Shown in pieces: positions 35,198-43,514 of a DNA stretch of 64,000 nucleotides. Source of the DNA: DATHWB01 sp040880725 (GTDB lineage: Bacteria; Actinomycetota; Acidimicrobiia; Spongiisociales; ZC4RG35); contig JBBDHV010000030.1 in the NCBI GenBank assembly GCA_040880725.1, forward strand, positions 45,187-109,186, in the 5' to 3' direction. Numbering within the stretch: position 1 is the stretch's first letter; every line of letters begins with the position of its first letter. The notes beneath the pieces are model-generated. The model ran no database searches, was not told where the DNA came from, and saw only the letters and a program-made list of their open reading frames with translations. The translations under genes were made by a program, and so were the position numbers.

Positions 35198-35920
35198 TCA
35201 GCCGTTCAGGCCGATCTCGGAGCTCATTGTCGCTGAGCCTTCAACGCTTGCAACGGCGTCAACTGGAGCTTCCACCGTCACGTCAGTGTCGGTGTCCAGG
35301 CCGAACTCGGCGTTGAGGTTGGCAGTGCCAACGCCAGCCGTCTCACCTTTCGCGTTGGCGGCTGTTTCACCCTTGGAGGATGCGACGGCCACGACGGCAG
35401 CCTTTTCAGTGTCAGACGCTTCGTCTTCGCCGTTGTTACCCGCTCCCAGGGCGGCTTCGGTCACGGCGGAGGCGTGCGCAACCGCGTTGGTGGCAATGTC
35501 GGCCGCGGGCGTGTCCCCAACGTTGGCCGCCACATGGCCGGCCAGGTCGGCGCGGGCGTCGACGCCGGTCTCGACGGTGGCTTCTATCCCGGACGGTTCG
35601 CTGCGGGCGTCGGCTGCGACATCCGCTTCGGCGGTCACCGCACCACCAGCCACCGCTTCGACCGGTGCCGGGTCAGGGGACCCGACCGCTGCGGCTCCGC
35701 CGATGACGGCTGTGGCAGTGAGGGCCGCGATCAGTTGAATCGTGTTTGTCATTGCTTCTCCTACTTGTCCGTACACGGCTGAGACTTTCTCAACCCCCGA
35801 GATGGGTCCCGAGTGGGCTGATACAGCCGCTTCGGCTTTCATCCGGACGATCCACGAGGCGAGTGGTTCGTCCGCCGGTAGCCGGTCTGTGCCGTATCTG
35901 ATCCACTGTCGTAGTCCCAT
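35198..35920 (-). CDS. Ala/Val/Glu-rich single-span or secreted protein preceding the sigma factor
   Basis: From ATG 35920 (GGGGAG 4-5 nt upstream) the frame gives a 56-residue cytoplasmic segment (RQWIRYGTDRLPADEPLASW and following), a membrane helix IQLIAALTATAVIGGAAAV and about 160 residues of Ala/Glu/Asp/Val low complexity. An internal ATG at 35752, also with AGGAGA upstream, would give a 184-residue protein with that helix as signal peptide. The layout (short cytoplasmic part, one span, external tail) is that of an anti-sigma factor, but no zinc or ASD motif is visible. The first 56 codons are notably less GC-rich at position three than their surroundings. Confidence 0.6.
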   Translation of the reverse strand: MGLRQWIRYGTDRLPADEPLASWIVRMKAEAAVSAHSGPISGVEKVSAVYGQVGEAMTNTIQLIAALTATAVIGGAAAVGSPDPAPVEAVAGGAVTAEADVAADARSEPSGIEATVETGVDARADLAGHVAANVGDTPAADIATNAVAHASAVTEAALGAGNNGEDEASDTEKAAVVAVASSKGETAANAKGETAGVGTANLNAEFGLDTDTDVTVEAPVDAVASVEGSATMSSEIGLNG

Positions 35921-36234
35921 CTCACTCCCCGTAATCGGATGGGACCGCCTGGCGTTACACCCGATGTGGCGGTTCTTGGAGCAGCGCTCGTATGCGCGAC
36001 GAGAGAGAAACTCCGGAATCTCGAATGCTCGTGCAGCATGGCGGGTCACCGAGGATGTCCCACGACAAATAGGCCCGCGAGGGGCCGGTCGATCTGAGTT
36101 CGGATGTGTGGATGGCTGTTTGATCGTGCGATGGGGGCGATCCCCCTGCGCCCGCCGGACACGTGGCTGATGTCGGGTGTGCGGGCGTTTCGCTCGATGC
36201 CCCTGAGGGGCGAAGTTGTGGAGGTCGACGCGGT
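35921..36234. other. 314-bp intergenic region with promoter space and a dispersed hairpin repeat
   Basis: No convincing gene is present. The right part holds a degenerate member of the GC-hairpin repeat family (36116-36163) and a small palindrome GCCCCTGAGGGGC near 36200. The left part, next to 35920, should carry the promoter of the Ala-rich/sigma pair. It also has an AT-richer patch around 35990-36090. Confidence 0.6.
36116..36163 (+). repeat. Dispersed degenerate copy of the GC-hairpin repeat
   Basis: The plus strand reads TGTTTGATCGTGCGATGGGG, then a CGAT loop, CCCCCTGCGCCC and CCGGAC. It follows the same order as unit L2 of the array (TGTTTGATTGTGCGGGGG, loop, CCCCCCTGCACCCCCCGGA at 62106 onward). 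Changes are concentrated in the stem. It lies 72 bp beyond the stop of the DUF222-HNH gene. Confidence 0.65.
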
Positions 36235-37320
36235 TCAGGGTCCGGCGCGGACCGGACGGCGACGCAGGAACGTGCGTCGTTGCGGCGGCGAGGCAGCGTC
36301 GATCTGCCTGCCCTGTTGGTGGATGACCACATGATGGTGATACCAACACACCGTGATCAGATTGTCCGGATCATGGGTCCCACCCTCCGAGTAGGGGATG
36401 AGATGGTGGGGTTGGAGCCGGGTACGGGAGTTGCAGCCGGCGATGACACAACGATGTCCGTCCCGTTGCAGCACCAGCCTGCGCACCGTTGAGGGGATCG
36501 TCCGGGATGTGGGTGTGGTCGACACTGTCCGGGTGTCATGGTCAAAGAAGATGACCTGTCCGGTCCCCGAACAGAGGATCTCGGCGAGGGTGTTCGGTCC
36601 GATACGCGGTCCGGAGACGACACTGGCTCCCGCCTGACCGTTGGTGACTGATGCGAGGTTGCCGTCGATGAAGATCTCCGCCGCCAGGTCATGACCGCCG
36701 ATCTCACCCGACAGCCATTCGGATGCGACCGACACCAACCCGTCGGCCCGGTCCTGGGAGGTGGTGGTGTCGGGGTTGTCGGGGAGGGTGTCGACCGCGG
36801 TCTGGATGGCCTTGTCCACGATCCGTCCGTCCACACCGGAGAGCTGTCCCCACACTTTCCACGATGACTCGTCCAACGACGGCTGCAGATGCAGGTACCG
36901 GTCCGAGAAGCTGTCGGATTCGTCCTGGCTGCTGATCCGCCGATGTTGGGAGACCATCTGGCGGACCCCTGCGAGGTCTCGTCCCCAACTGTGCGCAATG
37001 GTGTTCTCGTCGGCCCCGGCAGTCCGCAGGCCGGTGACCGCGGCGGCCCGGTCGGTGGTGATCTGTCCGTCTTCGAGGGCGGTTTCCACATCGGGGTCTT
37101 CGGCCCGGGCCAAGGCGACCAGCGTCCTTGCGGTGGAAGTTTCGAGGTCGAAACGGCCTGCCACCCACTCCACCAGGGTGCGGGCCCCGTCCACAGTGGC
37201 GGCCTGGGCGACGTCCAACTCCCGCAGGATCTGCAAGCAGAGGGCATCCAGGCGGGAGCCTGCTGCGATCAACTCGGCGAAGTCCCGTTCCAGGGCATCG
37301 ATGGTCCTCGTTTCATCCAT
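36235..37320 (-). CDS. DUF222 / HNH endonuclease-domain protein
   Basis: A 361-residue protein of the multi-copy actinobacterial DUF222-HNH family. The N-terminal 240 residues are the helical DUF222 region (ALERDFAELIAAGSRLDALCLQILRELD...). The C-terminal HNH nuclease reads RLVLQRDGHRCVIAGCNSRTRLQPHHLIPYSEGGTHDPDNLITVCWYHHHVVIH, with the metal and catalytic His/Asn positions intact. Such proteins are suspected DNA nucleases of mobile or selfish character. The chosen start is ATG 37320; the frame stays open upstream into a glyoxalase-like fragment. Confidence 0.82.
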   Translation of the reverse strand: MDETRTIDALERDFAELIAAGSRLDALCLQILRELDVAQAATVDGARTLVEWVAGRFDLETSTARTLVALARAEDPDVETALEDGQITTDRAAAVTGLRTAGADENTIAHSWGRDLAGVRQMVSQHRRISSQDESDSFSDRYLHLQPSLDESSWKVWGQLSGVDGRIVDKAIQTAVDTLPDNPDTTTSQDRADGLVSVASEWLSGEIGGHDLAAEIFIDGNLASVTNGQAGASVVSGPRIGPNTLAEILCSGTGQVIFFDHDTRTVSTTPTSRTIPSTVRRLVLQRDGHRCVIAGCNSRTRLQPHHLIPYSEGGTHDPDNLITVCWYHHHVVIHQQGRQIDAASPPQRRTFLRRRPVRAGP

Positions 37321-37399
37321 GCGACCAACGTACAGGAGGGGTGTGACAGAAAGTCGAACGCCTGTTCGATCCATTCGAGAAATTCTCGATTCAGGCTGA

Positions 37400-37500
37400 A
37401 CCACTGCCGTACGGGCGGGTGATGACTCGAGCATGTGGCCGTCGGGGTCCTCGAAGTAGACGCCGTCGACGGGAGTCGGGCGACGGGGGTCGTCGGTAGT
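37400..37500 (-). pseudogene. Possible remnant of a VOC/glyoxalase-family gene
   Basis: On the minus strand, in frame with and upstream of the DUF222-HNH gene, the sequence encodes RRPTPVDGVYFEDPDGHMLE. YFxDPDGHxLE is the characteristic C-terminal strand of VOC-superfamily (glyoxalase/bleomycin resistance) proteins. The rest of the domain is missing: further upstream is the divergent DUF1801 gene. It is probably the 3' end of a gene truncated when its neighbours were rearranged. Confidence 0.4.
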
Positions 37501-37508
37501 GTCGGCAG

Positions 37509-37889
37509 ATGCCCGAGAACCAAGACGTGCCCGCCTCCGAACTCATCGACCGCTACATCTCCGGGATCGACGACTGGCGGGGCGAGCGGCTCGCCCACAT
37601 CCGCGACCTCATCCACGAGGCGGACCCGGATGTGGAAGAGACGTTCAAGTGGCGCGGGAACCCGGTGTGGGAACACGACGGCATCATCTGCGTCGCCGGT
37701 GCCTTCAAGTCCAAGGTCAAGATCACCTTCCACAGTGGGGCCTTCATCGAGGACCCGAAGAGCGTGTTCAACAACGGACTCGACGGAAACAAGTGGCGGG
37801 CGATCGACATCACCGAGGACCATGTCCTCGACGAGGCGGCTTTCCAGGGACTGATTTCCGCGGCGGTCGCTCACAACACGGCGAGGTAG
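37509..37889 (+). CDS. DUF1801 (YdhG-like) protein
   Basis: A 126-residue cytoplasmic protein with the DUF1801 pattern: SELIDRYISGIDDWRGERLAHIRDLIHEADPDVEETFKWRGNPVWEHDGIICVAGAFKSKVKITFHSGAFI, then a helix before the C-terminus. The family has an iron-chaperone-like fold of unknown biochemical role. The ATG at 37509 starts about 8 residues before the domain. It is the first gene of a plus-strand run leading to ilvD, 66 bp away. Confidence 0.82.
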   Translation: MPENQDVPASELIDRYISGIDDWRGERLAHIRDLIHEADPDVEETFKWRGNPVWEHDGIICVAGAFKSKVKITFHSGAFIEDPKSVFNNGLDGNKWRAIDITEDHVLDEAAFQGLISAAVAHNTAR

Positions 37890-37955
37890 CCGCCCTGCCG
37901 GCTCGGTTCCTTCGGTCGAGCGATGACGGCGTCCTGGTGGCGTACCCTGGGAGCC

Positions 37956-39626
37956 ATGAGCCTCAAGATCCACTCCCAGGACGTCACGGAGGGTCCGTCG
38001 AAGGCCGGAGCACGCGCCATGCTGCGTGCGGTCGGTCTGACCGACGATGACTTCTCCAAGCCCCAGGTCGGACTCGTCTCCGCCGGGAACGAAGTCACCC
38101 CTTGCAACATCACCGGACCCGAACTCGCCGACAAGGCGAAGGAAGGCGTCATTTCGAGTGGGGGTGTCGGTCTCACGTTCGCCACGATCGCAGTTTCGGA
38201 CGGCATCTCGATGGGACACGAAGGGATGCGCGCGTCGCTGGTGTCGCGGGAGGTCATCGCCGACTCGGTGGAACTCGTCATGCATGGCGAGCGGTTCGAC
38301 GCCATGGTCACCATCGCCGGATGCGACAAGTCGCTGCCCGGCATGTTGATGGCGGCGGCACGGACGAATCTTCCATCGGTCTTCCTGTACGGCGGGTCGT
38401 CGCTGCCAGGGCGCTACAAGGACCGTGACATCGACATCGTCGACGTGTTCGAAGGAATTGGCGCACTGTCCGACGGGCGCATCACTGCCGACGAGATGCT
38501 CGAGATCGAGCGCAACGCCTGCCCGGGGGCGGGATCGTGCGCAGGGATGTTCACTGCGAACACCATGGCTTCGGTCGGCGAAGCGATCGGCATGTCGCTG
38601 CCCGGTTCGGCATCGGTTCCCGCCATCGATCCTCGTCTGCGGGACTACGCCGTCCAGTCAGGGGAGACCGTGATGCAGCTGCTGGCGGACAATCTTCGGC
38701 CCCGCCAGATCATGACCCGGCCCGCATTCGAGAACGCGATCACCACCGTGATGGCCCTCGGAGGTTCGACCAACGCCGTGCTCCATTTGATGGCGATCGC
38801 CCACGAGGCCGAAGTCGAACTGACGTTGGAGGACTTCGACCGGATCAGCCGGCGCACACCGCACATCGGCGATCTGCGCCCGTTCGGCAAGTACCACATG
38901 GTCGGGCTGGATCGCATCGGGGGCGTGCCCGTGGTGCTCAAGGCGCTGCTGGACGAAGGACTGATCCAGGGCGACGTTCTCACCGTGACCGGGCGAACTG
39001 TCGCCGAGAACCTGGAAGGTGTGACCGTTCCGACCGACCAGGATGTGATCCGGCCCTTGCACGAGCCACTGGCGCGGGAGGGTGGAATCGCCGTGCTGCG
39101 CGGGTCCCTCGCTCCCGACGGAGCGGTCGTGAAGGTGGCAGGAATCGATCTGGACACCTTCGAAGGCCCCGCCCGAGTCTTCGAGGGCGAGCAGTTCGCG
39201 CTCGACGCGTTGTTCAACCATCGCATCAACAAAGGCGACATCGTGGTCATCCGCACCGAGGGCCCCAAAGGCGGTCCGGGCATGCGCGAGATGCTGCAGA
39301 TCACTGCCGCCATCAAGGGGGCAGGCCTCGGCAAGGATGTGCTCCTGATCACCGACGGTCGGTTCTCGGGCGGTACCACCGGACTGTGCATCGGCCACGT
39401 CGCACCCGAGTCCGAGGTGGGGGGCCCGATCGGTCTCGTCGAAGAAGGAGATCGCATTCGGGTCGAACTCTCGTCCCGTCGGCTCGACGTGTTGGTCTCC
39501 GAAGATGTGCTCTCCGAACGCAGGGCGAACTGGAAGCCGCAGCCGCCTCGCTACACCTCGGGCGTACTTGCCAAGTACGCGACGCTTGTCGGCTCCGCGG
39601 AGACCGGTGCGGTCACGACCGCGTGA
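37956..39626 (+). CDS. ilvD: Dihydroxy-acid dehydratase IlvD
   Basis: A 556-residue iron-sulfur dehydratase giving the 2-oxo acids of valine and isoleucine. Cluster and active-site motifs are AGCDKSLPGMLMAA, NACPGAGSCAGMFTANTMAS and the C-terminal TDGRFSGGTTGLCIGHVAPE. All family blocks are present, with a normal length. The ATG at 37956 begins the usual MSLKIHSQDVTEG. It is separated by 10 kb from ilvBNC and has no visible leader attenuator. It overlaps the next small membrane gene by 4 bp (GTGA). Confidence 0.96.
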   Translation: MSLKIHSQDVTEGPSKAGARAMLRAVGLTDDDFSKPQVGLVSAGNEVTPCNITGPELADKAKEGVISSGGVGLTFATIAVSDGISMGHEGMRASLVSREVIADSVELVMHGERFDAMVTIAGCDKSLPGMLMAAARTNLPSVFLYGGSSLPGRYKDRDIDIVDVFEGIGALSDGRITADEMLEIERNACPGAGSCAGMFTANTMASVGEAIGMSLPGSASVPAIDPRLRDYAVQSGETVMQLLADNLRPRQIMTRPAFENAITTVMALGGSTNAVLHLMAIAHEAEVELTLEDFDRISRRTPHIGDLRPFGKYHMVGLDRIGGVPVVLKALLDEGLIQGDVLTVTGRTVAENLEGVTVPTDQDVIRPLHEPLAREGGIAVLRGSLAPDGAVVKVAGIDLDTFEGPARVFEGEQFALDALFNHRINKGDIVVIRTEGPKGGPGMREMLQITAAIKGAGLGKDVLLITDGRFSGGTTGLCIGHVAPESEVGGPIGLVEEGDRIRVELSSRRLDVLVSEDVLSERRANWKPQPPRYTSGVLAKYATLVGSAETGAVTTA

Positions 39627-39922
39627 TCAAGGTCTATGCGATCGTCCTTGCGGTCGGTGTGGTCCTGCTGATCGCATGGATCCTGATGACGGTCCTGGCA
39701 GGAAATCTCGACCGTCCCTCGATCGATCCTGAGGCACGGTTCGGCCTTGCCGGACGCCGAGTTGTCGCCGGATCGGTCGGGTTCGGCATGGCGGGCATGT
39801 CAGCGGAGTACTCACCGCTGGGTATCTCGTGGCCGCTCGCACTCGTACTGGCTGTGGCCGGGGGTGGGGCGCTCGCCTGGTACTCGGCGAAGGTGGGCCT
39901 CGAATCCGACGAAACCGCGTGA
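39623..39922 (+). CDS. Small membrane protein coupled to ilvD
   Basis: A 99-residue protein starting with GTG inside the ilvD stop (GTGA). It has an N-terminal helix (about 5-27), a short soluble part DRPSIDPEARFGLAGRR, a glycine-rich segment (46-62) and a second helix (about 69-86). No family was recognised. It sits between ilvD and the metallophosphoesterase with almost no spacing, so it is certainly in the same transcript. Confidence 0.65.
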   Translation: MIKVYAIVLAVGVVLLIAWILMTVLAGNLDRPSIDPEARFGLAGRRVVAGSVGFGMAGMSAEYSPLGISWPLALVLAVAGGGALAWYSAKVGLESDETA

Positions 39923-39923
39923 C

Positions 39924-40709
39924 GTGCTGATCGTCTCCGACGTCCACGGTGCCTTCGAGCCGCTCGCCGCGCTGGCCCGCGGCCCGGAGCCGGTGCTCGT
40001 GCTGGGCGACCTTCTCAACCTCATGGACTACCGGACAGGCGAGGGCATCACCGCGGACATACTCGGCCGTGACGTTGCCAGGCGTATCGGTCGAGCGCGG
40101 GCTGCCGGCGACTTCGGTGGAATGCGGGCGATCTGGGCTGAAGAGATCGGATCGGACCACGAGGGGTTTCGGGCACAGTTCGAGGCCGGGGCCGTCGGTC
40201 AGTACGAGGCGATGCGTGACGCCCTCGAAGGAACCAGCGGATACGCGACGTACGGCAATGTCGACCGTCCTGCGCAGCTGAAGTCCCACCTCCCGGAGGG
40301 ATGGCGGTTCGTCGACGGCGAGGTGATCGAGTTGGAAGGCTGGAGGATCGGCATCGTCGGAGGGGGTGTTTCGACCCCGTTGCATGCGGCGGGCGAAGTC
40401 ACCGACGAGGAGATGGAATCGAAGCTGCAGGCGATCGGCCCCGTGGACATCCTGTGTTCGCACCTCCCTCCGCAAGTGCGTCCGATGCACTTCGATGTGG
40501 TCACCGGCCGCAAGGAGCGGGCGTCGCGCCCCATCCTCGAATACCTGCTCGAACATCGCCCGCAATACCACTACTACGGCGACGTTCATCAGCCGCAGGC
40601 CTCGCGGTGGCGGGTCGGAGACACCATCTGTCGCAACGTCGGCTACTTCCGGGCCACCGCCCGCCCCGTGCGTCATGAGCCGAGGTTCGGTTCCGCCGCT
40701 GCTCGCTAG
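39924..40709 (+). CDS. Calcineurin-like metallophosphoesterase
   Basis: A 261-residue protein starting at GTG 39924, one base after the previous stop. The metal-binding motifs are in order: SDVHG (5-9), GDLL (28-31), GNVD (111-114), CSHLPP (178-183) and YYGDVHQP (217-224). It belongs to a compact actinobacterial group near the YfcE/serine-phosphatase clade. The substrate is unknown. A longer in-frame extension into the preceding gene is rejected. Confidence 0.83.
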   Translation: MLIVSDVHGAFEPLAALARGPEPVLVLGDLLNLMDYRTGEGITADILGRDVARRIGRARAAGDFGGMRAIWAEEIGSDHEGFRAQFEAGAVGQYEAMRDALEGTSGYATYGNVDRPAQLKSHLPEGWRFVDGEVIELEGWRIGIVGGGVSTPLHAAGEVTDEEMESKLQAIGPVDILCSHLPPQVRPMHFDVVTGRKERASRPILEYLLEHRPQYHYYGDVHQPQASRWRVGDTICRNVGYFRATARPVRHEPRFGSAAAR

Positions 40710-40741
40710 CCTGGGACTCCGAACACCAGGAGGATCCGCGC

Positions 40742-41188
40742 GTGGCCGAAGGGACCGTTCAAAGCATCGAAGTCGACGCAGATCCTGCTGCGTGTTTCGC
40801 GGTTGCGAGCGATGTCGCCGCCTATCCGGATTGGGCCACGGGAGTGCGGTCCACCGAGGTGATCGAAACGGACGACCAGGACCGGCCTTCCCGCGTTGCG
40901 TTCGTGATCGACGGGATGGTCAAGGAGATCGCCTACACCCTCACCTACTCCTACGACGAGCCGCATTCGATGTCGTGGACCGCGGAGCCGGGTGCAGATC
41001 TCAAGTCGCTCGAAGGGTCCTACACGTTCAAGGAGCTCGGCGAGGGACGCACGGAGATCGTCTACGCGCTGAAGGCGGACCCCTCGTTCACGATTCCCGG
41101 GTTTCTTCAGCGTCAGGTCGAAAAGCAGATCGTGGGTACGGCATTGCGCGGCCTTCGCGAGCGCGTCGGCGCCGTTGCGGGAGGCTGA
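40742..41188 (+). CDS. SRPBCC/START-fold (polyketide cyclase-like) protein
   Basis: A 148-residue GTG-started protein with AGGAGG just upstream. It shows the SRPBCC pattern: an N-terminal IEVDADPAACFAVASDVAAYPDWATGV helix, beta strands, and a long C-terminal helix (FLQRQVEKQIVGTALRGLRERV). It probably binds a hydrophobic ligand in a helix-grip cavity. It lies 3 bp before the ArsA-like ATPase gene, a pairing frequent in Actinobacteria. Confidence 0.82.
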   Translation: MAEGTVQSIEVDADPAACFAVASDVAAYPDWATGVRSTEVIETDDQDRPSRVAFVIDGMVKEIAYTLTYSYDEPHSMSWTAEPGADLKSLEGSYTFKELGEGRTEIVYALKADPSFTIPGFLQRQVEKQIVGTALRGLRERVGAVAGG

Positions 41189-41191
41189 GGC

Positions 41192-42382
41192 ATGCGCATC
41201 CTTCTCGTGACCGGGAAGGGTGGGGTCGGCAAGACCACCGTGGCCGCGGCGACCGCGCTGGCTGCAGCGGACCGCGGCTACCGCACCCTGGTCAGCTCGA
41301 CAGATCCTGCCCACAGCCTGGCCGATGCCCTCGATGTCGCACTGGGTGATCGCCCGACCCGGGTGGTCGAAAACCTCGACGGCCAGCAGATCGACACCCA
41401 GGAGCAACTCGAGCGGCATTGGGGGTCGATCCGCGACCAGCTGATGAACGTCTTCGACTGGGGTGGGGTCGGCGGGATCGAAGCCGAAGAGTTCCTGGTG
41501 TTCCCCGGGATGGACGAGTTGTTCGCCCTGCTGGACGTCAACGAGCACGCACGTTCGGGTGACTACGACCTCCTCGTCGTCGACTGCGCCCCCACCGCAG
41601 AGACCCTGCGCTTGTTGAGTCTGCCCGAAGTCCTGTCGTGGTACTTCGAGCGGGTCATGCCCACCGAGCGGCGGATCATGCGGGCTGCTCGCCCGTTCCT
41701 CACCAGGATGACCGACCTTCCGGTCCCCGAAGACCGCATGTTCGAGGCCGCCCAGTCAGTGTTCGAAGGCATCGAGCAAGTCAAGGAGTTGCTGTCCGAT
41801 CCGACGGTGACGTCCGCACGGCTGGTGATGAACCCCGAGAAGATGGTCATCGACGAAGCGCGTCGGACCTACACCTATCTCGGCCTGTTCGGATATGGCG
41901 TGGACGGGGTCGTGGTCAACCGTGTCCTGCCGGACACGATCAGCGACCCGTACTTCGCCAAGTGGCGCACGATCCAGGCCGGGCATCTCGAGACGGTGGA
42001 TTCGGCGTTCGCCGAGGTGCCGCGCTTGCGGCTGCGGCTCTTCGACGATGAGATGGTGGGTGTCGATCGGCTGCGGGAGATGGCCGCCGAGCTGTATCCG
42101 GAGGTCGACCCGGTGGCCGACTTCGAGGCGGTGAGCCCCTTCCACCTTCATGAGGAAGGCGATGAGGTGGTCGTCGAGATGGACGTGCCGTTCGCCTCGA
42201 AGGACGAGTTGGACGTGATCCGGCGCGGTACCGAGCTGGCGATCACCATCGGCCCGTACCGGCGCTCGCTGGTGCTCCCCGATTCGCTGCAGCGGCGTCC
42301 CGTCACAGCCGCGTCGCTCACCGAGGGCCGGTTGAAGATCCGGTTCGGTCAGGCGCCACGCAAGACGCGGAAACCGGCATGA
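41192..42382 (+). CDS. ArsA/GET3-family ATPase with C-terminal HSP20-like domain
   Basis: A 396-residue P-loop ATPase. The deviant Walker A GKGGVGKTT is at 8-16, Switch I STDPAHS at about 36-42, and VVDCAPTAETLRLLSLPE is Walker B/Switch II. The C-terminal 80 residues (FHLHEEGDEVVVEMDVPFASKDELDV and following) form an ArsA_HSP20-like beta domain. Although related to arsenite pumps and GET3, no arsenic genes are nearby and metalloid Cys residues are not evident. A housekeeping chaperone role is more likely. Confidence 0.85.
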   Translation: MRILLVTGKGGVGKTTVAAATALAAADRGYRTLVSSTDPAHSLADALDVALGDRPTRVVENLDGQQIDTQEQLERHWGSIRDQLMNVFDWGGVGGIEAEEFLVFPGMDELFALLDVNEHARSGDYDLLVVDCAPTAETLRLLSLPEVLSWYFERVMPTERRIMRAARPFLTRMTDLPVPEDRMFEAAQSVFEGIEQVKELLSDPTVTSARLVMNPEKMVIDEARRTYTYLGLFGYGVDGVVVNRVLPDTISDPYFAKWRTIQAGHLETVDSAFAEVPRLRLRLFDDEMVGVDRLREMAAELYPEVDPVADFEAVSPFHLHEEGDEVVVEMDVPFASKDELDVIRRGTELAITIGPYRRSLVLPDSLQRRPVTAASLTEGRLKIRFGQAPRKTRKPA

Positions 42383-42579
42383 ACCCCGAGTCCGAGTCCG
42401 AGACCGCAGCCGCGTTGAAGCGTGCGGGAGTTCGTGTGGCGTTCCATTTGCTGCGGGCCGGCGTCGAATCGCTCAAGGCGATCGAGGCCGTCGTGGACGA
42501 ACTCGGCAAGGTGGGGACACGCCGCAGCGACGAGGCGGAACCACCGGAGGACGGGCCGGTCCGCATCGAGGTCGAGTGA
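42379..42579 (+). CDS. Small hypothetical protein
   Basis: A 66-residue, largely helical protein (AALKRAGVRVAFHLLRAGVESLKAIEAVVDELGKV) with an acidic C-terminus. ATG overlaps the ATPase stop by 4 bp and its own stop overlaps the ROK kinase start by 4 bp, which supports real translation. No family was recognised. Confidence 0.6.
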   Translation: MNPESESETAAALKRAGVRVAFHLLRAGVESLKAIEAVVDELGKVGTRRSDEAEPPEDGPVRIEVE

Positions 42580-43514
42580 CCGCGGTCGGGCTGGACCTCG
42601 GCGGGACGGCGCTCAAATACGTGGTGCTCGACTCCCGGGACGACGTCGTCGAGCGCGGACAGGTACCGGTGAGGCCCGGCGACGCACTCGATCTCGTCGT
42701 CCGCACCGCCCGCGAGCTGATTTCCGGCCACTCGTCACAGGCGGTCGGTGTGGGACTCGCCGGACTCGTCACCTATCCGGACGGGGAGTTCGTCTGGGGT
42801 CCCCACCTTTCCGGTCACGCGGTTCCCTACCGGGCGGCGCTCCGTGATGCGCTCGGTTTCGCGGTGGCGGTGGACAACGACGCCAATCTCGCCGCCCACG
42901 CCGAATGGTTCGTCGGGGCAGGTGAACAAGTTGATCCGATGGTGATGGTCACGCTGGGCACCGGAATAGGGGTGGGCTGCGTCATCGACGGCCAGGTCTA
43001 CCGGGGCGCGTCCTTCGCAGGTGAGGCGGGGCACATCGAGATGTTGCCGGACGGCGGCGAATGCTCGTGTGGGCGACGCGGGTGCTGGGAGACTCTGGTG
43101 TCAGGTGCGGTTCTCGACCGGAGCGCCGCGGAACTCGCTGTCGCCGACCCGACCGGTCCGGTCGCCATTCACGCCGACGGATCTCCGTCGACCGGCGTGC
43201 ACCTCGCACTGGCCGCCGAGGCCGGTGACGTCGGAGCCGTTCGAGCCTTGTCCGAGGCGGGGGGATGGCTGGGCAGGGGGATCGCGAACCTGATATTGAT
43301 GCTCGACCCGCGCCGGGTGGTGGTCGGCGGGGCGGCGGCGGCCGCAGGGCCGATCCTGTTCTCGGCCGCCCGCCAAGTCGTCGCTGCGGCCATGTCCGGC
43401 TCCGCTTTTCGGACGGAGGTTCCGATCGTGCCGGCTCGGTTCGGAACGTGGTCGGGTGCGGTGGGCGCTGCATTGGCCGGTCGGCGTGTACACAATGGTC
43501 GCGATGAATGGTGA
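42576..43514 (+). CDS. ROK-family sugar kinase (glucokinase-like)
   Basis: A 312-residue GTG-started kinase. The ATP phosphate motif GLDLGGTALKYVVLD (5-19), the catalytic Asp in VDNDANLAAHAE, TLGTGIGVG, and the ROK signature GEAGHIEMLPDGGECSCGRRGCWE, with its zinc-binding cysteines, are all present. This pattern fits glucokinase or a related kinase; sugar specificity cannot be fixed from sequence. It is translationally coupled to the upstream small gene. Confidence 0.85.
   Translation: MTAVGLDLGGTALKYVVLDSRDDVVERGQVPVRPGDALDLVVRTARELISGHSSQAVGVGLAGLVTYPDGEFVWGPHLSGHAVPYRAALRDALGFAVAVDNDANLAAHAEWFVGAGEQVDPMVMVTLGTGIGVGCVIDGQVYRGASFAGEAGHIEMLPDGGECSCGRRGCWETLVSGAVLDRSAAELAVADPTGPVAIHADGSPSTGVHLALAAEAGDVGAVRALSEAGGWLGRGIANLILMLDPRRVVVGGAAAAAGPILFSAARQVVAAAMSGSAFRTEVPIVPARFGTWSGAVGAALAGRRVHNGRDEW

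Noticed and set aside
35106..35738. A 210-codon plus-strand Ala/Ser/Pro-rich frame
   Set aside because: It mirrors the Ala-rich minus-strand gene, which has ribosome-binding sites and a membrane helix. The plus-strand frame has neither.
41192..42382. The ArsA-like ATPase as part of an arsenic resistance operon
   Set aside because: No arsB, arsC, arsR or arsD genes and no metalloid Cys motif are visible. The context is SRPBCC and ROK kinase genes.
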